From positions 248,001 through 312,000 of the forward strand of contig NZ_BAAAOK010000008.1 of the NCBI RefSeq assembly GCF_039530285.1: 64,000 nucleotides of DNA, given 5' to 3'. The translations under genes and the position numbers were made by a program. Below are positions 43,033 through 51,052 of this stretch, one piece after another. The notes beneath the pieces are model-generated. The model had not been told where the DNA came from, did not search any database, and saw only the letters and a program-made list of their open reading frames with translations. Numbering within the stretch: the stretch's first letter is position 1; every line of letters starts with the position of its first letter. The DNA is from Actinomadura_C alba (lineage in GTDB: Bacteria; Actinomycetota; Actinomycetes; Streptosporangiales; Streptosporangiaceae).

Positions 43033-44310
43033 TCAGGGCTGCGCACGGATTTCTCCGATCAGGCCGCGGAGCCAGGGCCGGCGCGCCTCGGGCTGCTTGA
43101 CCAGGCACGTCAGGACGTCGTGGCGACCGAACCACCTTGCGTAACCGGTGATCTCCATGCCGAGGCCGTGGTGGGTCGGTTCGTCGCGGTGCACCATGGC
43201 GGCGAGCCCGTTGTGACCCCAGTGTGTACGGGACAGGGCGCGGATGCTCTGGGTCTGGTCGTGTGCGAGGTAAGACCACACGTGCGCGGCGAGCGGAACG
43301 TACTCGGCTATCGGCATCGAGCGGTCTCTGGTCGCATGCGCGAGTTCGGGCCGGGCGTCGGACCCGATGTCATGCTGGGGAATCACCCCGATCAGGTTCA
43401 GCTCGTGGGGTTCGGTGAGTTCTTGAGCGCACCAATCGTTCAGCAGGCCCGCAGCCGTGGTGAAGGGTTCGCCCGGTCCTACGAGGTCGCAGATCACGGC
43501 TGACCGGCCGACGGAGGTCACCGATGCCGGGGTGACGCCTACCGTGGCCGCGGCCACCCGCCACTGGCCGGCGTGCCGGGAGTCGACGCGCGGCAGTCGC
43601 CGGAGCGCGCGGGCATGACCGGTTCCTTGCAACGTCGCGGTGAGGAGGTCCCGAATCGGGGCGGCCGGCCCGTCCGCCACGAATATCGGCCCGCCGCCCG
43701 AACGCGCGAGGACCGTGGCCGTACAGGTCACGAATTCACCGATCCACCGCCAGTCCAGGTCCCCTCGGTCGTCCAGCGGAGCGTTTCCGAGCCGTTCGGC
43801 CTCTGCGGTGTCCCACCAGAATGGAACCGTGGCGCTCGCCCGGTGTGAATCTTCATCGGCCACGCCCACCGCAGCGGGATCCAGCCGTGCCTCCTGCCAG
43901 TTCTGGCAGTCATCGGTCCGAGTGCCGACCTCAGCGCCACAGGATACGCAGGCCAGATTCGGCCCCGCGCCCCCGTTGAGTCCCCAGCATCCCGTTTCGC
44001 ATTTCTCGAGGATCAAACGAGTGTTCTGCACGTCCCCCGGTGCCAGCACGTAGGTGTCTCGCGGACCCGCAGACCCGCGGCCGCCGGGTCTGCCGTGAAT
44101 CAGGACGGATTCCTCATCGTCCAGCTGTAGCCACGGTGGGCCGAAAGGCTCGGGGTCGACCGCATAGGTTCCCTGCCGCATAAGTGGCGGGCAGACACCA
44201 GGACCGTGCATCGGCGGTCTCGTCCCATAATTCGGCAACCGCACCCGGTCGACCGGTACGGTCAGGGCCGTCTCGCAGCCGATGCACCGGAAAACGACCA
44301 CGCCCACCAT
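43033..44310 (-). CDS. Uncharacterised protein with N-terminal zinc-ribbon-like cysteines
   Basis: 425 residues from ATG 44310 (a longer form could start at ATG 44391). The protein opens VVFRCIGCETALTVPVDRV, and a second cluster reads CETGCWGLNGGAGPNLACVS followed by CGAEVGTRTDDCQNW, giving CxxC, CxxxC and CxxC pairs that could bind zinc. The middle half contains GGGPIFVADGPAAPIRDLLT. I know proteins of this look from actinomycetes only as conserved hypotheticals. It is not obviously linked to its neighbours; it runs in the same direction as the histidine kinase gene upstream. Confidence 0.7.
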   Translation of the reverse strand: MVGVVVFRCIGCETALTVPVDRVRLPNYGTRPPMHGPGVCPPLMRQGTYAVDPEPFGPPWLQLDDEESVLIHGRPGGRGSAGPRDTYVLAPGDVQNTRLILEKCETGCWGLNGGAGPNLACVSCGAEVGTRTDDCQNWQEARLDPAAVGVADEDSHRASATVPFWWDTAEAERLGNAPLDDRGDLDWRWIGEFVTCTATVLARSGGGPIFVADGPAAPIRDLLTATLQGTGHARALRRLPRVDSRHAGQWRVAAATVGVTPASVTSVGRSAVICDLVGPGEPFTTAAGLLNDWCAQELTEPHELNLIGVIPQHDIGSDARPELAHATRDRSMPIAEYVPLAAHVWSYLAHDQTQSIRALSRTHWGHNGLAAMVHRDEPTHHGLGMEITGYARWFGRHDVLTCLVKQPEARRPWLRGLIGEIRAQP

Positions 44311-44390
44311 GCTGCCCGCACCGGCAACCCGACGCACCTGAATTGGCAGCGGAGCGCCGCCGAGGTCGTCAACGCCGTCGAAGCGCGACA

Positions 44391-44412
44391 TCGTCCGCGA
44401 GGTCGCGGACGA
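44391..44412. repeat. 22-bp near-continuous palindrome
   Basis: TCGTCCGCGA and its exact reverse complement are separated by only GG. It lies 80 bp upstream of the zinc-ribbon gene start used here and may be an operator for it. The 167-bp gap to the kinase stop holds nothing else that I can see. Confidence 0.55.
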
Positions 44413-44577
44413 CGTACAGGCGAGTTACGGCTCAGGCCAACGGACGTCCTCAGCGCGGCTCAGCCCGGACGCGGGGACGGCCGGCGTGCCTGCGAGCGAG
44501 AAGATGAGAGCTGCAACAGCCAAGGGAGCGTGCTGCCGCAAGAAGCCGCTTGTCATAGGTGACGAACGCTTGGTCGG

Positions 44578-45960
44578 TCATCGGGATTGAGGCGTGAAGC
44601 GCTTCAAGTGTGTCGATCCGTTGTCGAGGTCAGGTAGAGGGAGGCGCAGCACGAACCGCGCGCCATGATCACTGTCTTCGATGGTGAGGGTGCCGCCATG
44701 GGCCTGGGCGATCCGCCGGGCGATCGGGAGTCCGAGACCGGTTCCCCCGGCGTCTTTGGCGCGTGAGGCGCCGAGGCGAACGAATCGCTGGAATACGATC
44801 TCCCGCTGGTCAGGAGGGATGCCCTCGCCGTCGTTGGTCACCTCCAGTACCGCTGTGTCCTGCTGGTGGGCGACCGCGACCGTCACGCTGGATGCGGCAT
44901 GACGCTCGGCGTTGTCGAGAAGGTTGGTCAGCAACCGGGTCAAACCGAGCCGGTCGCCGTTGATGATCACTGTGGGGGTGAGCCGCCTCCCTATCGTGAC
45001 CTTGCGCGGCCGCCGGTCCAGCTCGCACGTCACCAAGGCGGTCAGGTCGATGGCGTCGTGCCGCCCATGGATGCCCGCATCCAGCCGGCACAGCTGCAGT
45101 AGATCGGCGACCAGGTCCTGCATCCACTCCACGCTGCTCAGCAACGCATTGCCCGTTTCCCGCCAGTCGGTGTCCCGCGGATGCAGGAGCGCCTCTTCGA
45201 TCTGTGTGCGCATGGCGGTCAACGGGCTGCGCAGGTCGTGGGAGGCATCGGAGGCGAACTGGAGCTGCTGTTGGATCGCTGCCTGGGCCCGCTCCAGGGT
45301 CTGGTTGGCGGTCTCGGCGAGATCCTTCAGCTCGTCCTGGACTTTGGGCACCGGTACGCGCTGGTCCAAGTCGCCGGCGGTGATCGTGGCGAGCTTGCCG
45401 CTGATGGCGTGTACGGGCGCAAGGGTCTTGCCCACGATGTGATAGGCGCCCCGGGCAGTGACTGCGATCAGCAGGAGCCAGCAGGCCACAAGCGGGCCCA
45501 GCAGCCTGAAGCTGATGTACCAGGGCACCTCGGGGGTCGCCATGTAGAGCCGCCAGAGGCCGTCCGGCATGTGGAAGGGGATGTCGATCACGATCTTGCA
45601 CTCGCCGGGAAAGGCGGGCAGGTCGCACAGCCTCTTGGTCACGTATGAGTCGGGGTCGGGATGGAAGTTGACCATCGGCGGCTTGCCCGCCAGGTTCGGT
45701 GTCGCAGCAGCCGGCACACCGGAGGGGGTGAACATCTGGATCTCGGTGCCCGAGGTCTCGGGCCGGAGCGCAGGCCCGCCTCTGCTGCGAGTGCGCTGGA
45801 TGAGCTGCACGGCGTTGGCGACCAGTTGTTCGGTCCGGTAATCCGTGGCGCCTGTCCGGACTGCTATCAGGATGAATACCGCGACGGCGGTGCAGATCAG
45901 CGCCATGACGACGCTCGCCACCACAGTCAGACGCACCCTGATGGAGTGCCACTGCCACAT
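44578..45960 (-). CDS. Sensor histidine kinase (orphan)
   Basis: 460 residues from ATG 45960. Two membrane helices (around 10-35 and 175-195) flank an extracytoplasmic sensor of about 135 residues with two Cys (CDLPAFPGEC). A HAMP domain follows (LAPVHAISGKLATITAGDLD), then the dimerisation helix with the phospho-His in ASDASHDLRSPLTAMR, and the ATPase with LLTNLLDNAERHA (N box), DGEGIP (G1), FQRFVR (F box) and GGTGLGLPIARRI (G2). No response regulator adjoins it on either side. Upstream are only a hairpin and a gene-poor stretch, so the partner was lost or is elsewhere. Confidence 0.92.
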   Translation of the reverse strand: MWQWHSIRVRLTVVASVVMALICTAVAVFILIAVRTGATDYRTEQLVANAVQLIQRTRSRGGPALRPETSGTEIQMFTPSGVPAAATPNLAGKPPMVNFHPDPDSYVTKRLCDLPAFPGECKIVIDIPFHMPDGLWRLYMATPEVPWYISFRLLGPLVACWLLLIAVTARGAYHIVGKTLAPVHAISGKLATITAGDLDQRVPVPKVQDELKDLAETANQTLERAQAAIQQQLQFASDASHDLRSPLTAMRTQIEEALLHPRDTDWRETGNALLSSVEWMQDLVADLLQLCRLDAGIHGRHDAIDLTALVTCELDRRPRKVTIGRRLTPTVIINGDRLGLTRLLTNLLDNAERHAASSVTVAVAHQQDTAVLEVTNDGEGIPPDQREIVFQRFVRLGASRAKDAGGTGLGLPIARRIAQAHGGTLTIEDSDHGARFVLRLPLPDLDNGSTHLKRFTPQSR

Positions 45961-46069
45961 ATTCGACCGACTCCTCTCGCAGAGCAGACGGTTCGCTTCC
46001 TTTACACCCCCCTTTCCTCGTACAGGGAGATCCACAGCAATGCCTGGGCAAATACCGGACGATCCGACT

Positions 46070-46131
46070 GTTGAGTCGTGGCGTGTCGGGGTCTTCTAGC
46101 GGCATGAGGGCCCGACACGCCACGACTCAAC
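46070..46131. repeat. 21-bp perfect inverted repeat with 20-bp loop
   Basis: Arms at 46070-46090 and 46111-46131 are exact reverse complements (outer G-C pair, then TTGAGTCGTGG... inward). The loop is 46091-46110. There is no T-run on either side, so it is not a textbook terminator. It lies 110 bp upstream of the kinase start and could be a strong bidirectional hairpin, an operator, or the remains of a mobile element. Confidence 0.85.
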
Positions 46132-46548
46132 GATGCCGCGCTTTCGTAGCGGCGGGTCGCCAGGCCTGGCTGGGCGAACGGGGTAGCTTCTGGGCTGCCC
46201 GCAATGGCCCGAGTGGCGGCCCGCTGGAATCTGCGACCAAGGCGGGAACCGGCCACGTCGGCCCGCCCGGCCACCCGCAATTCCGGGGTCACGCTGGCGG
46301 TCGATCAGTCCGTGCCGGGCCGATGGCTGCGGAGCGGCGTTACTGACGCAATCCGGGGTGCTGGCGGCTGCTGGTCGGTGTCGAGTCCGGCCAACGCCTG
46401 ATCCATGGCCTTGCGGGTGCGGGTGTCCTCAAGCTGACGCTCTAGCGGGTTGTCCACAGCCTCAGCTCGGTCGATGATGCTCGCGCCGGCCCAGTGACGG
46501 GATCGTGGCCTCCTCTTTTACCGGCTCTCGGGCGGCGTGGGCCGGGCG
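46132..46548. other. Gene-poor stretch with a possible gene remnant
   Basis: No gene with normal length or start is evident. On the minus strand a 65-codon frame ending at the TGA at 46305 reads SRHWAGASIIDRAEAVDNPL and onward in protein-like composition, opening just after an in-frame TAA near 46516. It could be the C-terminal remnant of a decayed gene. I do not recognise it. Confidence 0.35.
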
Positions 46549-47280
46549 TTAGAACATTTCGTCCAGCAGCCGGAAGTAGTGCAGCCTCTGCTCGTCGAGG
46601 GTGTCCAGCCCATAGGCGGCGAGGAAGTCGTCAACGGCCGGTGGGCCGAAGTCGTCGTGTAGATCTCGTACGGCGATGGCCAGATCGAGGTAGCGATCTG
46701 CCACGCCGAGCCCACCGACATCGATCAGCACGGGATTACCCACCTGGGGGAGCAGCACGTTGCTCGGAGCGTAGTCGCCATGTGCAACGACGAAGTCCTC
46801 GGCGGTGGGGCGCTCGGCGATCAGCCGGTCATAGACCTGTAGGGGAGACAGGCCGAGGTGGTCGTCGTCGAAGTCGTCCGGGTCGACCAGCCCGGTGCGC
46901 ACGCGCTCAGCCGCCCGGGTGAGGCGGACATCGAGCCGCTCATTGAAGGGGCACTCGCTGATCGCGATGGCGTGTACGTCGCGGAGGACCTGGCCCATCA
47001 GCGTGCCGATGCGCGGCGGCGCGGCACTCGCCAGGCTGGGCGCGGCCACGTCGGCGAGCACCAGGGTGTCGTCGTCGAAGGCGACGATGTCGGGCACGCT
47101 CGCCCAGCGCTTGAGCCAGCGCAGCCGCTCATGTTCGGCCACGGCGATCGGGCCCTGCTTGACGTAGAACACTCCCGACGCGCTCGTCACGCGCAGCACG
47201 TGACCACTCATCCCCCCGTGCTTGTCAGACCAGACGGGGTCCTTGCCGAGTACGGTCACAATTCGGTCGCTAACCTGCAT
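46549..47280 (-). CDS. APH(3')-family aminoglycoside phosphotransferase-like kinase
   Basis: 243 residues from ATG 47280. VVAHGDYAPSNVLLPQ supplies the catalytic Asp and Asn (HGDxxxxN), LIDVGGLGVADRYLDLAIAV is the Asp of the metal site in the exact context seen in APH(3')-II, and the end YFRLLDEMF matches the family's last helix. It likely phosphorylates a 3'-hydroxyl of an aminoglycoside or a related small molecule; the real substrate needs testing, as environmental homologues are often inactive on clinical drugs. TACGAT at 47288-47293 (minus strand) lies seven bases before the ATG, consistent with a leaderless mRNA. Confidence 0.87.
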   Translation of the reverse strand: MQVSDRIVTVLGKDPVWSDKHGGMSGHVLRVTSASGVFYVKQGPIAVAEHERLRWLKRWASVPDIVAFDDDTLVLADVAAPSLASAAPPRIGTLMGQVLRDVHAIAISECPFNERLDVRLTRAAERVRTGLVDPDDFDDDHLGLSPLQVYDRLIAERPTAEDFVVAHGDYAPSNVLLPQVGNPVLIDVGGLGVADRYLDLAIAVRDLHDDFGPPAVDDFLAAYGLDTLDEQRLHYFRLLDEMF

Positions 47281-47472
47281 GCGGGTGATCGTAACGAGGT
47301 CCGGACTCCCGCCTCCGCACCCGCGGCCGCCCACCCCCAGCTCGACGCCGTCACCGCTTGGCACAGATAATCACCCGCTATCGGCCCGCGCCCGCGTCAC
47401 GGCAGGCGGTCAAGCCACTGACTCAGCGCGGCCGAGTATCTGTACGCCCACCGCGGCCGGGGGCAATCGAGC

Positions 47473-47937
47473 CTAATCCGGCCGACGGCGGTTGCTGAGC
47501 TCGTCCCCTGCTCCACGGACCATGCCGTTGAGCATGTCGCTGGTGGCGCGCTCAACGCTTTCGAGCGCTTCGAGCCTGGTGATGACGTTCTTCTCTGCGA
47601 TGGCCAAGCTCTGTTCGAGTCTGGCGAGACGGCTTCTCAGCTCGCCCATCATCTCGGCGAGTTCCCTGTCGCCGTTGACGGCGACCTTGGCGAGCTTCGT
47701 GTGGTTGTCCGCGGCGAACGCGGCCAAGATCATCATTGTCGCCCCGATCCAGCACGCGACACCGAAGCCGAACCCGGCGATGGAACCGACCTTCTCGACG
47801 TTGAACGCGACCATCATGGTTCCGCCGAAAATGAAGATGGCTGCGAACAGGATGGCTACGTTGCGCCGATCCGCGAAGCCGGTCATGGTGCTTGCGTGGC
47901 GGTTATGGTGATCGTTCTCTTTGTCCGTGAATGACAA
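47473..47937 (-). CDS. Small two-helix membrane protein with C-terminal coiled coil
   Basis: 154 residues from TTG 47937, nine bases after AAGGGG; ATG 47886 would shorten it by 17 residues but has no ribosome site. Two adjacent hydrophobic helices (VAILFAAIFIFGGTMMVAFN and GFGFGVACWIGATMMILAAF) precede a charged coiled coil (LRSRLARLEQSLAIAEKNVI then TRLEALESVERA). No known family. The 135-bp gap to the XRE gene upstream includes the palindrome at 48073. Confidence 0.62.
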   Translation of the reverse strand: MSFTDKENDHHNRHASTMTGFADRRNVAILFAAIFIFGGTMMVAFNVEKVGSIAGFGFGVACWIGATMMILAAFAADNHTKLAKVAVNGDRELAEMMGELRSRLARLEQSLAIAEKNVITRLEALESVERATSDMLNGMVRGAGDELSNRRRPD

Positions 47938-48072
47938 GGCAGGAGGCCCCTTCCGTGCCAGGAGGCGTCTTCGCTGAAGCATTCGGCGCCGACGGTCACT
48001 CAGCGTCGAAGCACTGCTAGATATTTTGCGGCCAAATCCAGGCGTACGCCCCTCGTAGTATGCACGGTGCGC

Positions 48073-48084
48073 AACATTAATGTT
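48073..48084. repeat. 12-bp AT-rich perfect palindrome
   Basis: AACATTAATGTT lies between the XRE gene stop (48107) and the small membrane protein gene. GGAACA at its edge (minus strand) recurs as GGGAACA twice near 48779-48795, upstream of the XRE gene, so it may be a binding site for that regulator. Confidence 0.45.
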
Positions 48085-48106
48085 CCGTTACCTTGACTCG
48101 CTCCGG

Positions 48107-48763
48107 TCAGGCAGTGTCCCGCGCGTCAGCTCCGTCGTGGCCGGGCGACCGAAATCCGAGCAGCGTCGCGACCGCCCTCGCCAGTTCCGGATCGTTTCGC
48201 ACCCGCTCGGCGATCTCCTCGGCCTGGCGCACCTCTTCTTCGGTGAACCCCTGCGTTGGCTTGACGCGCTGCTCTTCGGGCCAGCGGTGAACGGTGGCAG
48301 GTTCCTTGCCTGTATCGACGATCGCATCGATGCTTCCCGGCTCCCAGCGCAAGGCACGCTCAAGGCCGAGTTTCACATGACCCTCGGGAATCATCTGGCG
48401 CCTGAGGTCATGGAGTTCCTCCTCCGGAATGCGCCCGTCTCTGGCGACGTCAGCCCATGTCAGTCGGAGCTGATCCATGCGGGTCCGGATGTAGTCGGCC
48501 AGCAGTTCGCGCCTGGACGGTGGGCGTTCATAGACGACCGGCTCCCCGCCCTCAGCGATGCGCTGCAAATCTCCCGGATACCAGCTCAAGACCGCCTCGA
48601 GGGCACCGCGGGTCTTCGCCTGGGGCCATCGCTCGCCGGACTCCAGGTTATAGATGGTCTTGATGTCGACGCCCGCTCGGTCTGCGAGCCCTTGCTGGGT
48701 CAGGCCGACTTCACCTCGACGTGCAATAACGTAGCGTGCGACACGTGTCCGGTCCCTGCTCAT
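48107..48763 (-). CDS. XRE-family helix-turn-helix regulator
   Basis: 218 residues from ATG 48763 (ATG 48775 is four codons earlier). Residues 1-60 contain the HTH: RYVIARRGEVGLTQQGLADR then AGVDIKTIYNLESGERWPQ. The middle holds a second HTH-like helix bundle without the conserved Gln (TRMDQLRLTWADVARDGRIP), and an acidic helix ends the protein. Direct repeats of GGGAACA just upstream of the start may be autoregulatory sites. It diverges from a BRO-N gene, an arrangement recalling phage repressor/antirepressor pairs. Confidence 0.82.
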   Translation of the reverse strand: MSRDRTRVARYVIARRGEVGLTQQGLADRAGVDIKTIYNLESGERWPQAKTRGALEAVLSWYPGDLQRIAEGGEPVVYERPPSRRELLADYIRTRMDQLRLTWADVARDGRIPEEELHDLRRQMIPEGHVKLGLERALRWEPGSIDAIVDTGKEPATVHRWPEEQRVKPTQGFTEEEVRQAEEIAERVRNDPELARAVATLLGFRSPGHDGADARDTA

Positions 48764-48929
48764 GGCATCAATCATGCAGGGAACAACTGGGAACATCCAG
48801 CCTCTTTTGGCCAACTTCTCGATCCGGCCAGGCCATAAGTGTCGAACAAAACAGGCGATAGCAGAATAAATTGGTCCGTAAAGGTCTCACGAGGACCCTT
48901 AGCTCCAGCCTGGGATTGCTGCTTTCTTC

Positions 48930-48958
48930 TTGCTAGATTCCCGATTGTTACCTAGTCT
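48930..48958 (+). promoter_or_regulatory. Promoter of the BRO-N gene
   Basis: TTGCTA (48930-48935) and TAGTCT (48953-48958) are 17 bp apart. Transcription would begin about 48965, giving either a leaderless ATG at 48967 or a short leader carrying AAGGA for the ATG at 49006. Confidence 0.55.
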
Positions 48959-49005
48959 TCCCGGGCATGGCCGACAGCACGGCCAGCGGCAGGAAGGATC
49001 AGGTG

Positions 49006-49422
49006 ATGACCGAGCGGAACCTGTTCGGTAGCGACGGCATCGACCTTAATGCGAACGCCGGGATCATCTACCACGCGCAGACCGGCTGGCCGCTGCGGTG
49101 GCTACGCCTGGATGACGTCGTCTGGTTCCACTTCGGCGACCTTTGCAAAGGCGCCGGGTACTCCAACACGTCAGCGGCCATCAACCTGGTCGAGGACGAA
49201 GACAAAAAGAAGATCGACATCTGGAGCGTCTCCGCAGGCCCTGCCACTCTAAGTTTTCTTAGGGCGGGCGCGACCAGCGGAAACGCCGAGCAATGGTTCG
49301 TCACCGAGAACGGGTTCCTCACCCTCGACCTCGCTGCTCCTCGATGCGACGGTCCACGCATGTTCCGCCGCTGGGTCATCAGCGTCGTTTTCCCCCAGTT
49401 CCGCAGCGCCCATGCGCAATGA
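49006..49422 (+). CDS. BRO-N domain protein, phage antirepressor-like
   Basis: 138 residues from ATG 49006 (AAGGA seven bases upstream); a longer leaderless form from ATG 48967 is possible. VVWFHFGDLCKGAGYSNTSA then INLVEDEDKKK and EQWFVTENGFLTLDL then RMFRRWVISVVFPQ reproduce the BRO N-terminal domain found in phage antirepressors and baculovirus BRO proteins. The C-terminal domain usually attached (KilA-C/ANT) is absent, since the protein stops right after the BRO-N fold. With the divergent XRE gene it may be a domesticated phage switch. Confidence 0.83.
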   Translation: MTERNLFGSDGIDLNANAGIIYHAQTGWPLRWLRLDDVVWFHFGDLCKGAGYSNTSAAINLVEDEDKKKIDIWSVSAGPATLSFLRAGATSGNAEQWFVTENGFLTLDLAAPRCDGPRMFRRWVISVVFPQFRSAHAQ

Positions 49423-49458
49423 ACCCGCGGTAGTCGGAGAGATCACAAAGCCGATCTC

Positions 49459-49501
49459 CCTAGTGCCACGGCGCAGAGCCGGACTGCGCCAAGGCACTAG
49501 G
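49459..49501. terminator. Two-tier hairpin between convergent genes
   Basis: CCTAGTGCC pairs with GGCACTAGG (9 bp) and, inside it, GGCGCA pairs with TGCGCC (6 bp) around a 9-base loop; GATCT/AGATC outside can extend the stem. It sits 36 bp after the BRO-N stop and 22 bp from the convergent gene's stop, so a bidirectional terminator is likely even without a T-run. Confidence 0.65.
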
Positions 49502-49523
49502 CAGAAGATCTTTCAGTCCTCGA

Positions 49524-50597
49524 TCACGGGTCGGTATCCGGTTCGGTGAAGCCCGGCAATCGGAGGCGTGCCGCGATCGTTTCGGCGAACCAGGGGAAGT
49601 AGTCGTTGTCAGGATCGAATCCGGCCTGTGCCGCCTCGGACCAGTCGGGGCGACACAGTACGACCAGGTATTGGTCGAGCAGGCGTTGTCGATGGTCGGC
49701 GGTGATGCCAAGGCGGTCAGGCGCCGCTTGGGCGAGATCATCGGCGATGTGCGCGGCGTCGAGGTAGCGGGACAAGGTCGGTGCCTGGTGGGCGAGGTGG
49801 CCGGCGTGAGCCTCCAGGACGATGCTGGTCGGCGGGTAGTGTTCCCATGTCGTACCCATGCCGCCGCACTGGGCCATGATCTTGAGTAGCCGGCCGGTGT
49901 GGTCGATCAGTGGCTCGTCGGCGTCGGGGGCGACGATCGCTTCGTGGAGATGAGCAGCCGTTGCGACCCTGCCCGCGAAGTAACCGTTGAGGTAGTCGCC
50001 GTCGCAGGCTCGCCGCAGCAGCCACGACCGAGCCCGGGTGCTGCCGCCCAGACAGAGGGCCTCGACGATGTAGACGCGTCCCCAGCCCGCGACTCGTTCG
50101 GCCAGCCAGAGCAGGGCGTCGACACCGCCCCTACGCCGTTTCAGCGCATGGGCGGCAAGAACACCGAAGCGCTCGGAAAGCAGACCGATGGTCCGGATGA
50201 TCTCGACATCCTCATCCGCCCAGTCGGCCGCCAAAAGCGCAGTTCCGATCAGAGCTGAGCACCGGTCGGAGCTGTGCCGTACAAGCCATCGCCCGGTCTC
50301 TTGCACCCGTTGGCGGTCGGCCCGAAGGGCGGCCGCCGCTATGTGTTCGTTGTGATGAATCGGGACGTCCACATCATGGAACGCCCAGGCCAGTTCGCTC
50401 GGTTTGGCGTCGGACCTGGCGAAATGAGAATCGAGGATGGCGGCGGCGTCCATACCCTGGCGACGGGCGTCATCCGACCGCCGCGTCCGGCCATCGCGCC
50501 GATGGTGTTCTTCGTCGGGATACGGCTCGCCATCACGAGGCAGCGCCGTGTCGGGATTCAGGTGATGCAGCCGCAGAGCGTGGTCATACAGGCTCAT
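49524..50597 (-). CDS. Hypothetical protein, alpha-helical
   Basis: 357 residues from ATG 50597 (MSLYDHALRLHHLNPDT); ATG 50636 would add 13 residues. No strong ribosome site precedes either. The protein is mostly helical, with repeated units such as SALIGTALLAADWADEDVEI, ALLWLAERVAGWGRVYIVEA and ARSWLLRRACDGDYLNGYFA that recall HEAT-like repeats, followed by an Asp/Trp-rich end. I recognise no named family and can propose no function. Confidence 0.68.
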   Translation of the reverse strand: MSLYDHALRLHHLNPDTALPRDGEPYPDEEHHRRDGRTRRSDDARRQGMDAAAILDSHFARSDAKPSELAWAFHDVDVPIHHNEHIAAAALRADRQRVQETGRWLVRHSSDRCSALIGTALLAADWADEDVEIIRTIGLLSERFGVLAAHALKRRRGGVDALLWLAERVAGWGRVYIVEALCLGGSTRARSWLLRRACDGDYLNGYFAGRVATAAHLHEAIVAPDADEPLIDHTGRLLKIMAQCGGMGTTWEHYPPTSIVLEAHAGHLAHQAPTLSRYLDAAHIADDLAQAAPDRLGITADHRQRLLDQYLVVLCRPDWSEAAQAGFDPDNDYFPWFAETIAARLRLPGFTEPDTDP

Positions 50598-50772
50598 CCG
50601 GGGTCCGAGCGATCCATGCTCGGCCGTCTCGCTCATCGGCGAACGGAGGACTCGATTCTCTTGATCATGCTGACAGCATGCCAGAACAAACGAATCCGCC
50701 AAACGGTCAGTTGACTTAGCTCCTTGTGAGCGCCCATCCGCCCGCGGCTCGGTGGGCTCCCAGTGCGCGCTT

Positions 50773-50967
50773 TCAGCAGGCCTGTTCTTTGGGTGCCGGC
50801 GCGATCCGGTCGGCAAGAGAGTGCAGCGCGACGGCCGCCTTGCGGCGCGCGACGGCAGTGCGCTGCCGCGGTTCGACGTGCGGGATGACGGGGGCGTCCG
50901 GCAGCGCGCTGGTCACGAACGACTGCTGCGCGCTGAGTGCCGGACCGTGGGACAGGTACGTGCTCAT
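50773..50967 (-). CDS. Small protein under LacI-type control
   Basis: 64 residues starting MSTYLSHGPALSAQQSFVTS at ATG 50967, with AAGG eight bases upstream. The C-terminal half is basic (RQRTAVARRKAAVALHSLAD). It diverges from the LacI regulator gene and its well-spaced promoter lies within the operators of that gene, which supports a real expressed gene. Function unknown. Confidence 0.6.
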   Translation of the reverse strand: MSTYLSHGPALSAQQSFVTSALPDAPVIPHVEPRQRTAVARRKAAVALHSLADRIAPAPKEQAC

Positions 50968-50979
50968 CCGAGCCACCTT

Positions 50980-51046
50980 CTGGATCGATTCAGATCGAAC
51001 CTCAGGTTAGACCGCATTTGGATCTGAATCAATTCAGAACTACGAT
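50980..51046. promoter_or_regulatory. Back-to-back promoters with two LacI-type operators
   Basis: Rightward promoter: TTGGAT (51018-51023), 17 bp, TACGAT (51041-51046), then six bases to the LacI ATG (leaderless). Leftward promoter: minus-strand TTGATT (51027-51032), 17 bp, TAACCT (51004-51009). Operator one, CTGAATCAATTCAG (51024-51037), fills the rightward spacer and covers the leftward -35; it is a 6-2-6 dyad. Operator two, CTGGATCGATTCAG (50980-50993), matches it at 12 of 14 positions, centred 44 bp away. Confidence 0.75.
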
Positions 51047-51052
51047 TCGGAC

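Noticed and set aside
46070..46131. Intrinsic terminator
   Set aside because: The long hairpin has no T-run on either side and ends no obvious gene, so it is listed as an inverted repeat only.
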